The translations under genes were made by a program, and so were the position numbers. A stretch of DNA of 64,000 bases, taken from Paractinoplanes abujensis. GTDB taxonomy: Bacteria > Actinomycetota > Actinomycetes > Mycobacteriales > Micromonosporaceae. The DNA lies in contig NZ_JACHMF010000001.1 of assembly GCF_014204895.1 (NCBI RefSeq), positions 4,154,001 to 4,218,000 of the forward strand, given 5' to 3'. Of the stretch, positions 9,108 to 19,017 are shown one piece after another. The number at the start of each line of letters is the position of its first letter. Within the stretch, counting starts at the first letter, position 1. The notes beneath the pieces are model-generated. The model was not told the origin of the DNA. It was given only the letters and a program-made list of their open reading frames with translations, and did not search any database.

Positions 9108-9130
9108 CGCTCCATGGTGAGGTACCAACA

Positions 9131-10116
<986 letters not shown>

Positions 10117-10120
<4 letters not shown>

Positions 10121-11490
10121 GCACTCCCCCGCCTGCCGGAGAGCCGCCGCTGCCGGTCGGCAGCGCTCCGCCGACCGGCGGCCCCTCCACCCGGGCCGCT
10201 CACGACGCAGCGACCAGCGGCAGGCCATCCGCCCCGGCCGCAGAGACGGCGGGAGCCGGTTCGAGCGGTGAGCCGCGACCCGCTGTCCCTACTCCCCTGA
10301 CGCGGAACGCCGTCGGGGCGCGGGCGAGTGGTGGACTGCAGAGGTGGCGGCGCACGACCGGGGTGACCGCGCGTGGTTACGGCGTCATTGTGGCTGCGGT
10401 GGGGCTGCTGGCGGCGGGGTTCCGGTACGGGTATCCCGATCTGGCGCTGCTGGGGGCGGCGGCCGGGATCGCGCTCCTCTGCGCTGTGGGGTTTGCGTTC
10501 TGGCGGCCGCGGCTCGGGGTGGAGCGGGTGGCTGAGCCCGACCGGGTGGCGCGGGGTGAGGCTGCGCAGATGACATTGACTGTGCGCAACACCAGCCGGG
10601 TGCGGGCGGCCAATCTGGTGGCCTCGGATCGGTGTGGCAGTCAGTCGGTGCCGGTGCCTTTGTTGCGGCTGCGGCCGGGCCGGGACACCACGGCGAACTA
10701 TCCGGTGCCGACCAGCCGGCGCGGCGTGGTGAAGATCGGGCCGCTGCGGGTGACGCGGGGGGACCCGCTCGGGCTGATCACCCTGGCTCGGACGTACGGA
10801 GGGCTCGCGGAAGTGTGGGTCCACCCGCGCATCCACTTGCTGCGGGCGGTGCCGGCGGGGATGGCGCGCAGCCTCGACGGGCGCATCGACAAGGTGCCGC
10901 ACGGGACGATCACGTTCGACTCGCTGCGCGAATATGTGGTCGGGGACGAGTTGCGGCGGGTGCACTGGCGGTCCAGCGCCAAGGTGGGCGAGCTGATGGT
11001 GCGTGAGCAGCTCGACACGTCCGAGCCGACGATGGTGGTGCTGCTCGACGACCGGGCTTCGGCGCATCCGGAGGTGCGGGACGGCACAGCCGAGTCGTTC
11101 GAGTCGGCGTGTGAGGCTGCGGCGTCGATCGTGGCGGCGGCCGTACGGGAGGACATCCCGGTCAGCCTGCACCTGGTGACCAGTGTGGCGTCGGGGCCGT
11201 ACCTCGACGTGCTGACCCAGGCCGCCCTGTCCCCCGGTGATCTGGCGGCGACCCTTCGGCGCGTACGGGCTCAGCGCCTCGGCGACACGCTGGTGTTCCT
11301 CACCGGGCCGGGTGGACGCGACGACCTCGGCGCGGTGAGCGCGTTGCGCGGGCCGTACCCGGTGGTGATGGCGGGGCTGCTCGGCGATCGGGACGGCGCC
11401 CCGGTGTCCGGCGGCGACGGGCTGATCGTCGTCGAAGCCGCCGACGGCTCCGAGTTCGCGGCCGCCTGGGACGGTGTGCGCGGATGGTGA
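10117..11490 (+). CDS. DUF58 membrane protein with VWA-like domain
   Basis: 457 residues from the GTG at 10117; the frame is open much further upstream but that stretch is a shadow of moxR. A Pro/Ala-rich tail (1-75) is followed by two membrane helices (about 88-128), a beta-rich segment, and the DUF58 signature (EYVVGDELRRVHWRSSAK, about 271-288) leading into a VWA-like fold (MVVLLDDRAS). Family knowledge: DUF58 proteins are partners of MoxR ATPases in envelope-associated complexes. It overlaps the next gene by seven bases (11484-11490). Confidence 0.92.
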
Positions 11491-13715
11491 AGTGGGTTCG
11501 CGCGGCTGTCGTGGCGGTGGCGCTGGCCGGGATGATCGCGCTGTCCGGGGTGGTGCTGGGGCGGATCTTCGCCGGGTCGCTGCTGCTGCAGCTGATGACG
11601 GGGGCCGCGGCCGGGTCGGTGGGGCTGAGCCTCGCCTGCCGGCGGGTGCCGAACTGGGTGGTGGCGCCGCTGTCGGCCGTGCTCATGGCAGGGTATGCGG
11701 TGCTGGCGCTGCGGCTGGCGGCTAGCCAGGCCGACATCACCGATCCGCTGGCCGACATCGTGCGGGACAGTGTGCGCAACGGGATCCCGCGGCTGCTGAC
11801 GGCGATGATTCCGGTCGAGCCGACACCCGACACCGTGGTCGTGCCGGTGATCGCGGCCTGGCTGGCGGGGCTGGCGGGAGCCGAGATCGCCGTACGGGCG
11901 GGGCGGGTGCTGCTCGGGCTGCTGCCGGTGGCGGCCCTCTACGGGGGCGCGCTGTATGTGGTGGGGCCCAACGCGGACAGCGCGGGCACGCCGACGCTGA
12001 TCTTCGCGGCGTTGAGCGTGGTGGCGCTGGCGGTCAGCGCGCGGCCGGCTCAGCGCGCCGAGGTCACAGGTGAGGTGGCCAGAGCCGTACGGGGAAGGGC
12101 TTTGGCCGGGGCCGCGGCGGGGCTGGTGGCTCTGCTGGCGCTGATCGTCGCGGTGGGTCCGATGGTGGGCGGGCGGGTCGGGGCGACGCCGGTGGATCCG
12201 CGGCAGTATGTGGAGCCGCCGCAGGTGGACAGCTTGGACGAGAGCCCGCTGAACCGGATCTCGGGGTGGGCGCTGACGCCGAAGGAGCCGCTGCTGAAAG
12301 TGTCGCGGGCGTCGGCTTCGCCGGGCAAAAGGCTGCGGTTGCGACTGGCCGTGCTGCCGGATTACGACGGGGTGACCTGGCGGGTCGGGGCGACGTATCG
12401 CAATGCGGGCCGGGTGTTGCCGGCGCAGCCGAAACTGCCGGACACGGCGGTGACCGAGGTGCGCCAGGACGTGGTGATCGACGGGTTGACCGGGCGGTTG
12501 CTGCCGGTCGTGCCCACGCCCACCGGCGTACAGGGGGCTCGGGTCGCTTTTGACGCCACGACGGGGACGATGATCCGGCCGGAAGGGCTGCAGGCGGGGC
12601 TGCGGTATTCGGTGACGTCGCAGCTGCAGACGCCCGATCTGAACCTGCTGCCGACCGCGGATTCGCCGTCGGGGGATGCGGTGGCGCGGTATCTGGCCGT
12701 GGCGACCGACGTTCCGGAGGGCGTTCAGCGGCTGGCCGATCAGCTCGCGGACGGCAACGGGGCGGCGTTCGACCGGGCGACGGCCATTGAGGAGTTCCTG
12801 GCCGAGCATTATCGGAAAGTGGCCGACGCACCGAGCGGGCACGCGTACCCGAATCTGAACTTTTTTCTGTTCGGGCCGCGGGAGCAGGGCGGGCAGGTGG
12901 GCACGAGCGAGCAGTTCGCGGCGTCGTTCGCGCTGCTGGCCCGGCTGACCGGGTTGCCGAGCCGGGTGGTGGTGGGGTTCGACGCGCCGGCCGCCGGTGG
13001 GGTCGTGACGGCGGCGAGCGCGCTGGCCTGGCCGGAAGTCTTGTTCGACGGGCTGGGCTGGGTGGCCTTCGACCCGCTGCCCAAGAGCAGGACCCCGCGG
13101 CCGGTCGAGGAGGACTTCACACCGAAGCCGTCGAAACCGCCCACACCGCCGTCGGAGCCACCCGCGCCGTCGAGCACGCCGTCGTCGTCAGGGCCACCCG
13201 CGGTGCCGGCGGTGAAGCAGGACGGTGGGCCGTCGGCTGCGGTGGTGGCGGGAGGTGCGTCGGGATCGGTGCTGCTGATGCTGGTCGCGGCGGCGGGCAC
13301 GATCGTGCTGATGCGGCGTTCGCTGCGCAGGCGGCGGCTGACCGCGGGCAGCCCGGACGAGCGGATCACCGGGGCGTGGTCGGAGTTCCGTGACGCGTTG
13401 CGGCTGGCGGGGCAGCCCGTGCCGCGGCACCTGGCGGCGAGCGAGGCGGCGGCGTACGCGCAAAAACCGCAACCACCGCAGAAGCGGTTGCGCAAGGCCG
13501 TGCCGGAGCCCGCCGCAGGCGAGGACATGCCGCCGCTGGACGAGCTGGTGGCGGGGATCAACACGGTCGGTTTCGCGCCGGGCGCGGCCGACGACGGGCA
13601 GGCGGCCAGAGCCGGAGACCAGGCGATCGCGTACGCCGAGGAGTTGCGCGGGCGTCGCAGCTGGTGGCGGCGGCTGCTGTGGAGCGTGCATCCCGGACCG
13701 TTGCGCTGGCGATGA
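11484..13715 (+). CDS. Transglutaminase-like membrane protein with degenerate active site
   Basis: 743 residues. An N-terminal block of about six membrane helices (1-225) is followed by an extracellular region, a transglutaminase-like core (about 440-535), a Pro-rich linker, another helix (about 590-615) and a cytoplasmic tail (DUF3488/DUF4129 layout). In papain-like transglutaminases the core reads G-x-C-x-x-F-A and later H-A-W. Here it reads GTSEQFA (about 473) and LAWPEV (about 514), so Cys seems replaced by Ser and His by Leu, while the FDP Asp remains. It may be a binding rather than a cleaving module. Last gene of the MoxR-DUF58 operon. Confidence 0.88.
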   Translation: MVKWVRAAVVAVALAGMIALSGVVLGRIFAGSLLLQLMTGAAAGSVGLSLACRRVPNWVVAPLSAVLMAGYAVLALRLAASQADITDPLADIVRDSVRNGIPRLLTAMIPVEPTPDTVVVPVIAAWLAGLAGAEIAVRAGRVLLGLLPVAALYGGALYVVGPNADSAGTPTLIFAALSVVALAVSARPAQRAEVTGEVARAVRGRALAGAAAGLVALLALIVAVGPMVGGRVGATPVDPRQYVEPPQVDSLDESPLNRISGWALTPKEPLLKVSRASASPGKRLRLRLAVLPDYDGVTWRVGATYRNAGRVLPAQPKLPDTAVTEVRQDVVIDGLTGRLLPVVPTPTGVQGARVAFDATTGTMIRPEGLQAGLRYSVTSQLQTPDLNLLPTADSPSGDAVARYLAVATDVPEGVQRLADQLADGNGAAFDRATAIEEFLAEHYRKVADAPSGHAYPNLNFFLFGPREQGGQVGTSEQFAASFALLARLTGLPSRVVVGFDAPAAGGVVTAASALAWPEVLFDGLGWVAFDPLPKSRTPRPVEEDFTPKPSKPPTPPSEPPAPSSTPSSSGPPAVPAVKQDGGPSAAVVAGGASGSVLLMLVAAAGTIVLMRRSLRRRRLTAGSPDERITGAWSEFRDALRLAGQPVPRHLAASEAAAYAQKPQPPQKRLRKAVPEPAAGEDMPPLDELVAGINTVGFAPGAADDGQAARAGDQAIAYAEELRGRRSWWRRLLWSVHPGPLRWR

Positions 13716-13728
13716 GTGGCGATATCTG

Positions 13729-13805
13729 CCCACGAGCCGGATAGGCCGAAAGGACGAAATGCCGTTTGCCTGCTCGGGCCGCATATTCGACGGGCGGTTA
13801 CGTGG
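13729..13805 (+). ncRNA. Conserved leader element, copy 1 (GEMM-like candidate)
   Basis: These 77 bases are homologous to 31427-31503 upstream of an intact DUF4360 gene; 50 of the last 59 positions are identical without gaps, and seven of the nine differences are transitions. Both contain CCGAAAGG, GGACGAAAYGCC and end in CGGTTACG. Those match parts of the cyclic-di-GMP-I riboswitch (GAAA loop, GGACGCAAAGCC, AGCGGGGUUACCG), although the first stem would be very short. Alternatively CCGAAAGGAC is a DevR-type protein site. It lies 105 bases before the DUF4360 remnant. Confidence 0.4.
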
Positions 13806-13910
13806 CGATCTTCTGCGTCGTTGTCTCCAGTGTCGCCTCAGGAATGCGCGGGCCCGGAATTCCGCTGAGTGGCAACACTGTTCATCGGCATTTGTGATCG
13901 GAGGTCTTCC

Positions 13911-14031
13911 GTGCTCAAAGCTCCCGCCGTCGGCGCCTCGCAGCATCAAGACGACCACCAGCACGCTGACGATGGATTCGACCGAAGGCCACATCGACAC
14001 CGTTTACCACGTCACCTGGAAACGGTGCTGA
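13911..14031 (+). pseudogene. DUF4360 gene remnant with large internal deletion
   Basis: The GTG at 13911 opens with VLKAPAVGAS, the signal-peptide start of the DUF4360 paralogs in this window. After about ten codons the sequence jumps to the last 29 codons of the same family (TTTSTLTMDSTEGHIDTVYH, ending KRC and TGA at 14031), but in another frame. About 500 bases between them are gone. Upstream SD (GGAGG), leader element and downstream terminator are kept. The short GTG frame yields no family product. Confidence 0.85.
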
Positions 14032-14040
14032 CGCCCGGCG

Positions 14041-14072
14041 GGCGGGCCCCGCTCATCCGAGCGGGGCCCGCC
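14041..14072. terminator. Bidirectional hairpin terminator
   Basis: A perfect 14-bp stem (GGCGGGCCCCGCTC and its complement) with loop ATCC lies between the convergent DUF4360 remnant and the secreted protein gene ending at 14095. No U-tract, as is common in actinomycetes. Confidence 0.75.
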
Positions 14073-14094
14073 TCACCGACTGCGTGCCGCAGGG

Positions 14095-14532
14095 TCAGCG
14101 AATCGCCGTGATGAACGGGAAACGCCCGCGGTCGCGGGTGAACCAGCCGTTGTTCCAGTCGCCACCGTGCCAGCTGTTGTACCAGCCGCCGTACCAGTTG
14201 TCGTTGTTCCAGCGGCCGTTCCAGTCGTTCTCCGAGACCTCGAGCACCCAGGCGCCCCGGTTGAAGCCGTACCGGACGCGGTAGCAGTCGTAGTCGTCCC
14301 AGCGGTCGCGGAACTCGCCGATCCGGCCGACCCGCTCGCAGGCCCGCAGGGTGCGGAAGTAGCCGACGACCTCGTCGTTGCGCCAGCCGACCCGCGCCGT
14401 CGCCGAGCTCTTCTTCGTGCCGGCCTGAGCGGAGCTGTCCGCCGCCTGCGCGGGGCTCGCCCCGGCGGCCACAGCGGTGCTGAGGCCGGCCGCGATGACC
14501 GCGGTGGCGAGGAGACGCGAAATACGGTTCAT
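14095..14532 (-). CDS. Small secreted protein, Trp/Asn/Gly-rich C-terminus
   Basis: 145 residues from the ATG at 14532 (SD GAAAGGA, seven bases before). A signal peptide is evident (MNRISRLLATAVIAAGLSTA, cleavage near SPAQA-AD, about 31). The mature part has two Cys (about 64 and 82), which may form a disulfide, and ends in a Trp/Asn/Gly/Tyr-rich segment (NNDNWYGGWYNSWHGGDWNN). I do not recognise a family. Like the gene at 20323 it is a small secreted protein with two or more Cys; a wall or surface role is plausible but unproven. Confidence 0.75.
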   Translation of the reverse strand: MNRISRLLATAVIAAGLSTAVAAGASPAQAADSSAQAGTKKSSATARVGWRNDEVVGYFRTLRACERVGRIGEFRDRWDDYDCYRVRYGFNRGAWVLEVSENDWNGRWNNDNWYGGWYNSWHGGDWNNGWFTRDRGRFPFITAIR

Positions 14533-14935
14533 GGTTTTTCCTTTCTCGTTTGCACTTCCGATGGGGAGATTCCCCAAAAACTGCCGACTGACGCTTCCGG
14601 CCGACGTTTCAGCCCTTCGTGTTTCCGTTACGAAAACCGCGACGGAAGCAATCCGGAATGTCGGCGGGATGAATGCCCGGGCACAACCGGATCCATGATG
14701 AGCGAATTGCCGAAGCCGGTCAGGAATACCGTTGCCGTCGATATGGGGCCGCCGCCGTGGAGCCCATTGAAACGGCGCGGAGTGCCTTGACCATAGCTTC
14801 CCTTCGCTCAGGAGAATGCCGTCGTGCTGCGGATCAGCCCGCGACGCGAACCGTCGCGACCGGAGCGCCTTGATCAACTTAGCAATCCGGACATATCGCC
14901 CAAATCGTCCGTTCGGTTGAGGCCCGAAAGGGTGA
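14533..14935. other. Intergenic region between two minus-strand genes
   Basis: About 400 bases upstream of the secreted protein gene. Read on the minus strand it contains GGGGAATCTCCCC just before the ribosome-binding site, a small hairpin that could affect translation. Near 14737-14765 it has CCCCATATCGACGG followed by CGGTATTCC, loosely like the end of the DUF4360 leader element. No convincing ORF. Confidence 0.4.
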
Positions 14936-14979
14936 CGCCCCGCCCGCCGGTCGGATCGGCTGACCGGGGGTGCGGGGCG
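14936..14979 (-). terminator. Hairpin terminator of the mprF-esterase operon
   Basis: Arms CGCCCCGC and GCGGGGCG enclose a second paired segment (CCGGTC/GACCGG), about 60 bases past the esterase stop. Confidence 0.6.
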
Positions 14980-15039
14980 GCGCTCGAGGATTGCGGCGTT
15001 ACCGGCGCAGAACTCCGCTCGGTCGGCCCGGGTTGGTTG

Positions 15040-16317
15040 TCATCGGGTGGGTCCGGCCGCCGTCACATCGGCGGCGGTCAGCCGGTCGGCGAGCCAGGCG
15101 AACGCCGGGCCCTCCATGCGCCGCCACAGTGCCATGCTGTGGCCGCCGTGCGGCAGTTCGACCGCGGTGAGCGCGATCGGGGGCCGGGCCGCGCGCACGA
15201 CCGCGCGCGAACCGTCGCGGGACTGGGTGTCGTCGGCGGCCCACGTGACGTACATCGAGATGCGCGGCGCCGGCCGGTGAGTGAGCCTCCAGGCGACGTT
15301 GTTGGTGGTCTTCTCGCTGCCGTCGCCGACGGTGATGCCCGGACCGGCGTCGCCGGACAGCGAGGCGGCCGCGGCGTACCGGTCGGGGTGACGCAGGGCG
15401 AGGTTCATCGCGCAGAAACCGCCGGCCGAGTAGCCGATCAGGCCCCACCCGCCGCGGTCGGTGCGCACACGCAGGTTCGCGGTCGCCCAGGCGGCCACGT
15501 CGGCGGTCAGGAAGGTCTCGGTGCGCGGGCCGCCGACCAGGTCGGTGCACTCGGTGTCGAGCAGGCGGCGCGGCGTCTGGCTGGGGAAGAGCACCACGGT
15601 CGGGGCCATCCGGCCCGAGGCGATCTCCCGGTCGAGCGTGTGCACCACGTCGAGCCGCCGGATCCAGACGGTCGGCGATCCGGGGTAGCCGTGGAACGCC
15701 TCGACGACCGGGAACCGCCGGTTCGCAGCGCCGGGCGTGTCGTAGGCGGCGGGCAGGTAGACGCCCATGGTTAGGTGCAGGCCGCTGGCCGGCCCGGGCA
15801 CGACGACCGAGAGCAGGCGGCCGCCACCGGGCGCGGGCGGGCCGGCGGACAGCGGGGCGGGGCGCCCGGCCAGCGCCGACCACGACTCGTACGTGGTGGT
15901 GAGCCGGTTGGCCTGCAGGGCGCTCACGGCCACCGAGGTCACGACGACGAGCAGAACAAGCGCCGTACGGCCGGTCCGCCGCCGCCCGTCCCACCAGTGC
16001 GCCAGCGCGTACGCCGAGACCAACACCGTCACGGCCGCCAGCGCGACGGTGACGCCGGAGTCGATGCTCAGCGCGGGCCCGCCCGCGCGCCCCGCGTCGG
16101 CCGCCAGATCGCCCCACGACGGGTAGAAGGTCTGCACGCGGTTGTCGACGAGCCCGATCGTGACGACGATGAGCAGGTCGGCCAGCAGCAGTCCCACCGT
16201 ACGGGTGATCAACCGGCGACGGCGGCCCCCGCGGGACCAGAACCGGACGGTGGCCGCCGACACCGTGACCGCGGCCGCACCGGTCAGCAGGATCAGCGGC
16301 AGGCTGATCAGGCTCAT
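15040..16317 (-). CDS. Membrane-anchored alpha/beta hydrolase (esterase family)
   Basis: 425 residues. Four membrane helices occupy about 1-165; the rest is an esterase-D/antigen-85-like hydrolase. The nucleophile elbow is GYSAGG with Ser near 297, a candidate Asp near 361 (WAADDTQS) and His near 392 (HGGHSM), so the triad is intact. The catalytic domain should face outwards. Its ATG overlaps the stop of the MprF-like gene (ATGA at 16314-16317), so the two are co-translated. It may act on lipids or cell-wall esters; the substrate is unknown. Confidence 0.85.
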   Translation of the reverse strand: MSLISLPLILLTGAAAVTVSAATVRFWSRGGRRRRLITRTVGLLLADLLIVVTIGLVDNRVQTFYPSWGDLAADAGRAGGPALSIDSGVTVALAAVTVLVSAYALAHWWDGRRRTGRTALVLLVVVTSVAVSALQANRLTTTYESWSALAGRPAPLSAGPPAPGGGRLLSVVVPGPASGLHLTMGVYLPAAYDTPGAANRRFPVVEAFHGYPGSPTVWIRRLDVVHTLDREIASGRMAPTVVLFPSQTPRRLLDTECTDLVGGPRTETFLTADVAAWATANLRVRTDRGGWGLIGYSAGGFCAMNLALRHPDRYAAAASLSGDAGPGITVGDGSEKTTNNVAWRLTHRPAPRISMYVTWAADDTQSRDGSRAVVRAARPPIALTAVELPHGGHSMALWRRMEGPAFAWLADRLTAADVTAAGPTR

Positions 16318-18065
16318 GGGCCCGGCTTGCGGGCACCCCGGCGACCGGCCGGCAGGAACGCCTCGGCGCTGAGCGCGGCCACGGCGATGCGCGACAGGTC
16401 ACGGGCGGACGGGAAGCACAGGAAACGCGGCTGCCAGCTCGGCTGGTACTTGGCGTTGGCCCGGTAGAGCGACTCGATCTGCCACAGCCGGGAGCCCGCC
16501 CGCAGCACCCGCGCCCACACCCGGGTGACCGGGCCGGCTCCGAGCTGCTCGGCCCGGGCGAACACCGAGCGCAGCACCGCGAAGTTCAGCGAGATGCGCT
16601 GCACCCCGAACGCCGGGGCGGCCTCGACCGCGCTCACGACCATGAGTTCCATCAGGCCGTTGTCGGCGGCCCGGTCGGCCCGCATGAGGTCGAGCGACAG
16701 GCCGGCACCGCCCCACGGCACGAACTGCAGCAGCCCGCGCAGCCGGCCGTCGGTGTCGCGGCACAGCACCAGCAGGCAGTCGCCGTCGGCCGGATCGCCG
16801 AACCGCGACAACGCCATCGAGAAGCCTCGTTCCACCCCGCCCTGCCGGAACGCCACCGCGCAGTGCCGCGCCTGTTCGAGGCCGGCCTCGTCGAGGTCGC
16901 GCTGCCGCACCACCTCGCAGGTGTACCCGGCCCGGCGGGCCCGGCCGACGGCCTGGCGCACATTGCGCATCGGGCGGCCGTCCAGCGAGAACCCGGGCAC
17001 GTCGATGATCGCCTCGTCGCCCAGTTCGATGGCGTCGAGACCGAACCGCCGGTACGCCGTGCCGCCGGCCGTGTCGCAAGCCAGGACCGCCGGGGTCCAG
17101 CCGTGCTGGGCGCAGTCGGCCAGCCACGCGGCGATCGCGTCCGGCCAGGCCGACGGGGCACCCAGCGGGTTGCCCGAGGCCAGGCTCACGCCGTTGATCA
17201 CGCGGTAGGCCACGGCCGCCTTGCGCGACGGCGCCCAGATGATCAGCTTGTCGGAGCGCAGCGCGAAGTAACCCAGCGAGTCGCCGTCGCCTCGCCGCCC
17301 GAGCAGCTCACGCACCTCGGCCTCGTCACCGTCGGCCCACCCGGGGCACCGGGTGCCCGGCCGCAGCAGCACCACGGCGCCCACGGCGAACCCCAGCAGC
17401 CCGAAGGTGCCGGTGGTGACGGCCACCGCGGTGCCGGTGACCGCGTGCTGGAAGTGCAGCGGGCCGGTGACGCCGACCATGCCCAGGACGACGTGCTGAG
17501 CCCACCGGAGGGGACCGGCGTCGCCGGTGAGCTGCCCGGCGCGCAGCGCCACCTCGACGAACCCGAGCACGAACCCGGCGGCCAGGAACCCGGCGCAGAC
17601 CCCCAGCGCCCGCCACCGGTTGCGCGCGTCGCCGCGGGCGTGGAAACGGTCCCGTTCGATCAGCAGCACACCGAGCACGCCGGCCGCGACCAGGGCCGGC
17701 GCCACCGTGGCCTTGGCCAGGTGCAGCACCACGCTGAGCGCGCACAGCGCCGTGGTGAGCTGCCACGCGCGGCGCTTGCCCCGCCGCAGCCCGGCGCCCA
17801 GGTAGAGCAGCAGCAACCCGACGACACCGGTGGCGGCCCGCGCGGTCAGCATGCCGGTGGTCGGCATGACATGCGCCAGCGCCGCCATGCGGTGGTGCCA
17901 GCCGGGCAGGACCGCGGTCACCGCGTCGAACGCGCCCACCACCTGGACGACGCGAGCCACACCGATCCGCGACGGCGGCGGCCGCCACGACGGCCGCTGC
18001 GGGGCGTGCTGCTCCCGCTTGTCCACCATCACCGCGCTGTCTGCCATAACGTCGGCCACCTTCAT
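16314..18065 (-). CDS. MprF-like protein with DUF2156 (lysyl-phosphatidylglycerol synthase) domain
   Basis: 583 residues. Membrane helices fill about 30-240 and the C-terminal half (about 260-555) is the DUF2156 acyltransferase-like domain that moves lysine from Lys-tRNA to phosphatidylglycerol in MprF/LysX (GDSLGYFALRSDK, QAVGRARRAGY and NLMELM-like segments are visible). No lysyl-tRNA synthetase domain follows, unlike LysX. Lipid lysinylation lowers surface charge and protects from cationic peptides. First gene of an operon with the esterase. A DevR-box-like site lies about 85 bases upstream. Amino acid specificity cannot be read from sequence. Confidence 0.85.
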   Translation of the reverse strand: MKVADVMADSAVMVDKREQHAPQRPSWRPPPSRIGVARVVQVVGAFDAVTAVLPGWHHRMAALAHVMPTTGMLTARAATGVVGLLLLYLGAGLRRGKRRAWQLTTALCALSVVLHLAKATVAPALVAAGVLGVLLIERDRFHARGDARNRWRALGVCAGFLAAGFVLGFVEVALRAGQLTGDAGPLRWAQHVVLGMVGVTGPLHFQHAVTGTAVAVTTGTFGLLGFAVGAVVLLRPGTRCPGWADGDEAEVRELLGRRGDGDSLGYFALRSDKLIIWAPSRKAAVAYRVINGVSLASGNPLGAPSAWPDAIAAWLADCAQHGWTPAVLACDTAGGTAYRRFGLDAIELGDEAIIDVPGFSLDGRPMRNVRQAVGRARRAGYTCEVVRQRDLDEAGLEQARHCAVAFRQGGVERGFSMALSRFGDPADGDCLLVLCRDTDGRLRGLLQFVPWGGAGLSLDLMRADRAADNGLMELMVVSAVEAAPAFGVQRISLNFAVLRSVFARAEQLGAGPVTRVWARVLRAGSRLWQIESLYRANAKYQPSWQPRFLCFPSARDLSRIAVAALSAEAFLPAGRRGARKPGP

Positions 18066-18144
18066 CCGTCCGGAGTCGGGACAGCTTCTCCCGGCCCGGC
18101 CCGGCGTCGCGTCGGCCCAGGGTAGAGATCGCGGGCAAGACCCC

Positions 18145-18161
18145 TACGACTTTCGGCCTAT
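18145..18161. promoter_or_regulatory. DevR/DosR-box-like site
   Basis: TACGACTTTCGGCCTAT contains GACTTTCGGCC, matching the core of the actinobacterial dormancy-regulator box (GGGACTTTCGGCCC type) with weaker ends. It lies between the divergent MprF-like gene and the DUF4360 gene at 18372. Related GTCCTTTCGG sequences occur in the two DUF4360 leader elements. Confidence 0.35.
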
Positions 18162-18371
18162 CAGGTCCGGACCGGCCGTCGCGTGGTACGCCGCCGACCG
18201 GTTCGCGAACGGGGCCGTCCGATCGGCCGAGGGGGCGCTCCACCAGTCGGGCCGAATGACAGCTCAGCCCGCGCTCGGCACCGTTCGATCCTTCGGCAAA
18301 CCCGGCGAAACGAGGTGTCCGATATGTACGTTACGTCGGCACGTTCTCCACTGAACCTCGAAAGGGAAACC

Positions 18372-19007
18372 ATGCTCAAGACCCTCGCCGTCGGCGCCAC
18401 TGCTGCGGCCGCCCTGTTCACCTCGACGCCCGCTCAGGCGGCACCCTTCCCCGGCCCCCAGGACGACATGGTCATCGACGTGGTCTCGGCCAACGGATCA
18501 GGTTGCCCGTGGGGCTCGGCTGACGTGAGTGTGTCCCCGGACAGCAAAGCGTTCACCGTGACCTACAGCGAGTTCACCGCCCAGGTGGGCGTGGGCGCGA
18601 AACCCCTCGACTTCCGCAAGAACTGTCAGCTGGGGCTGAACGTCCACGTACCGCAAGGCTTCACCTACGCCATCGCCAGCGTCGACTACCGCGGCTTCCA
18701 CCGCCTCGCGCGCGGATCCTCGGCGACCCAGACGTCGTTCTACTACTTCCAGGGCGAGCGGCACACCACCAAGAGCCGGCACACCTTCAACGGCCCGGCC
18801 GACGGCGATTGGCAGCGGACCGACAGCCTCGGCATCGGATCGCTGGCCTTCCTGCCCTGCGGCGAAGAGCGCAACCTCAACGTCAACACCGAGCTGCGGG
18901 TCAACGCCGGCTGGTCGGACACCAAGAAGACCACCAGCATGCTGACGATGGACTCCACCGACGGCAACCTCGACACGGTGTACCACGTCGCCTGGAAGAA
19001 GTGCTGA
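18372..19007 (+). CDS. Secreted DUF4360 protein, paralog 1
   Basis: 211 residues from the ATG at 18372 (SD AAAGGG). The frame is open further upstream, but the signal peptide (MLKTLAVGATAAAALFTSTP, cleavage after AQA, about 24) fixes the start. The mature part has the DUF4360 features: GSGCPWGSADVSVSPDSKAF, RKNCQLGLN, VDYRGFHRLARGSS, LPCGEERNLNVNTELRV and the C-terminal DTVYHVAWKKC, with four conserved Cys likely forming two disulfides. Function is unknown for the family. Close to the copies at 31640 and 32430 but without the 77-base leader element. A strong terminator follows. Confidence 0.92.
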   Translation: MLKTLAVGATAAAALFTSTPAQAAPFPGPQDDMVIDVVSANGSGCPWGSADVSVSPDSKAFTVTYSEFTAQVGVGAKPLDFRKNCQLGLNVHVPQGFTYAIASVDYRGFHRLARGSSATQTSFYYFQGERHTTKSRHTFNGPADGDWQRTDSLGIGSLAFLPCGEERNLNVNTELRVNAGWSDTKKTTSMLTMDSTDGNLDTVYHVAWKKC

Positions 19008-19017
19008 AAGGTCTTCC

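Noticed and set aside
14921..14940. Third copy of the leader element (CCCGAAAGGGTGACGCC)
   Set aside because: Matches only the GAAA-loop part, has no downstream plus-strand gene for over 3 kb and overlaps a terminator.
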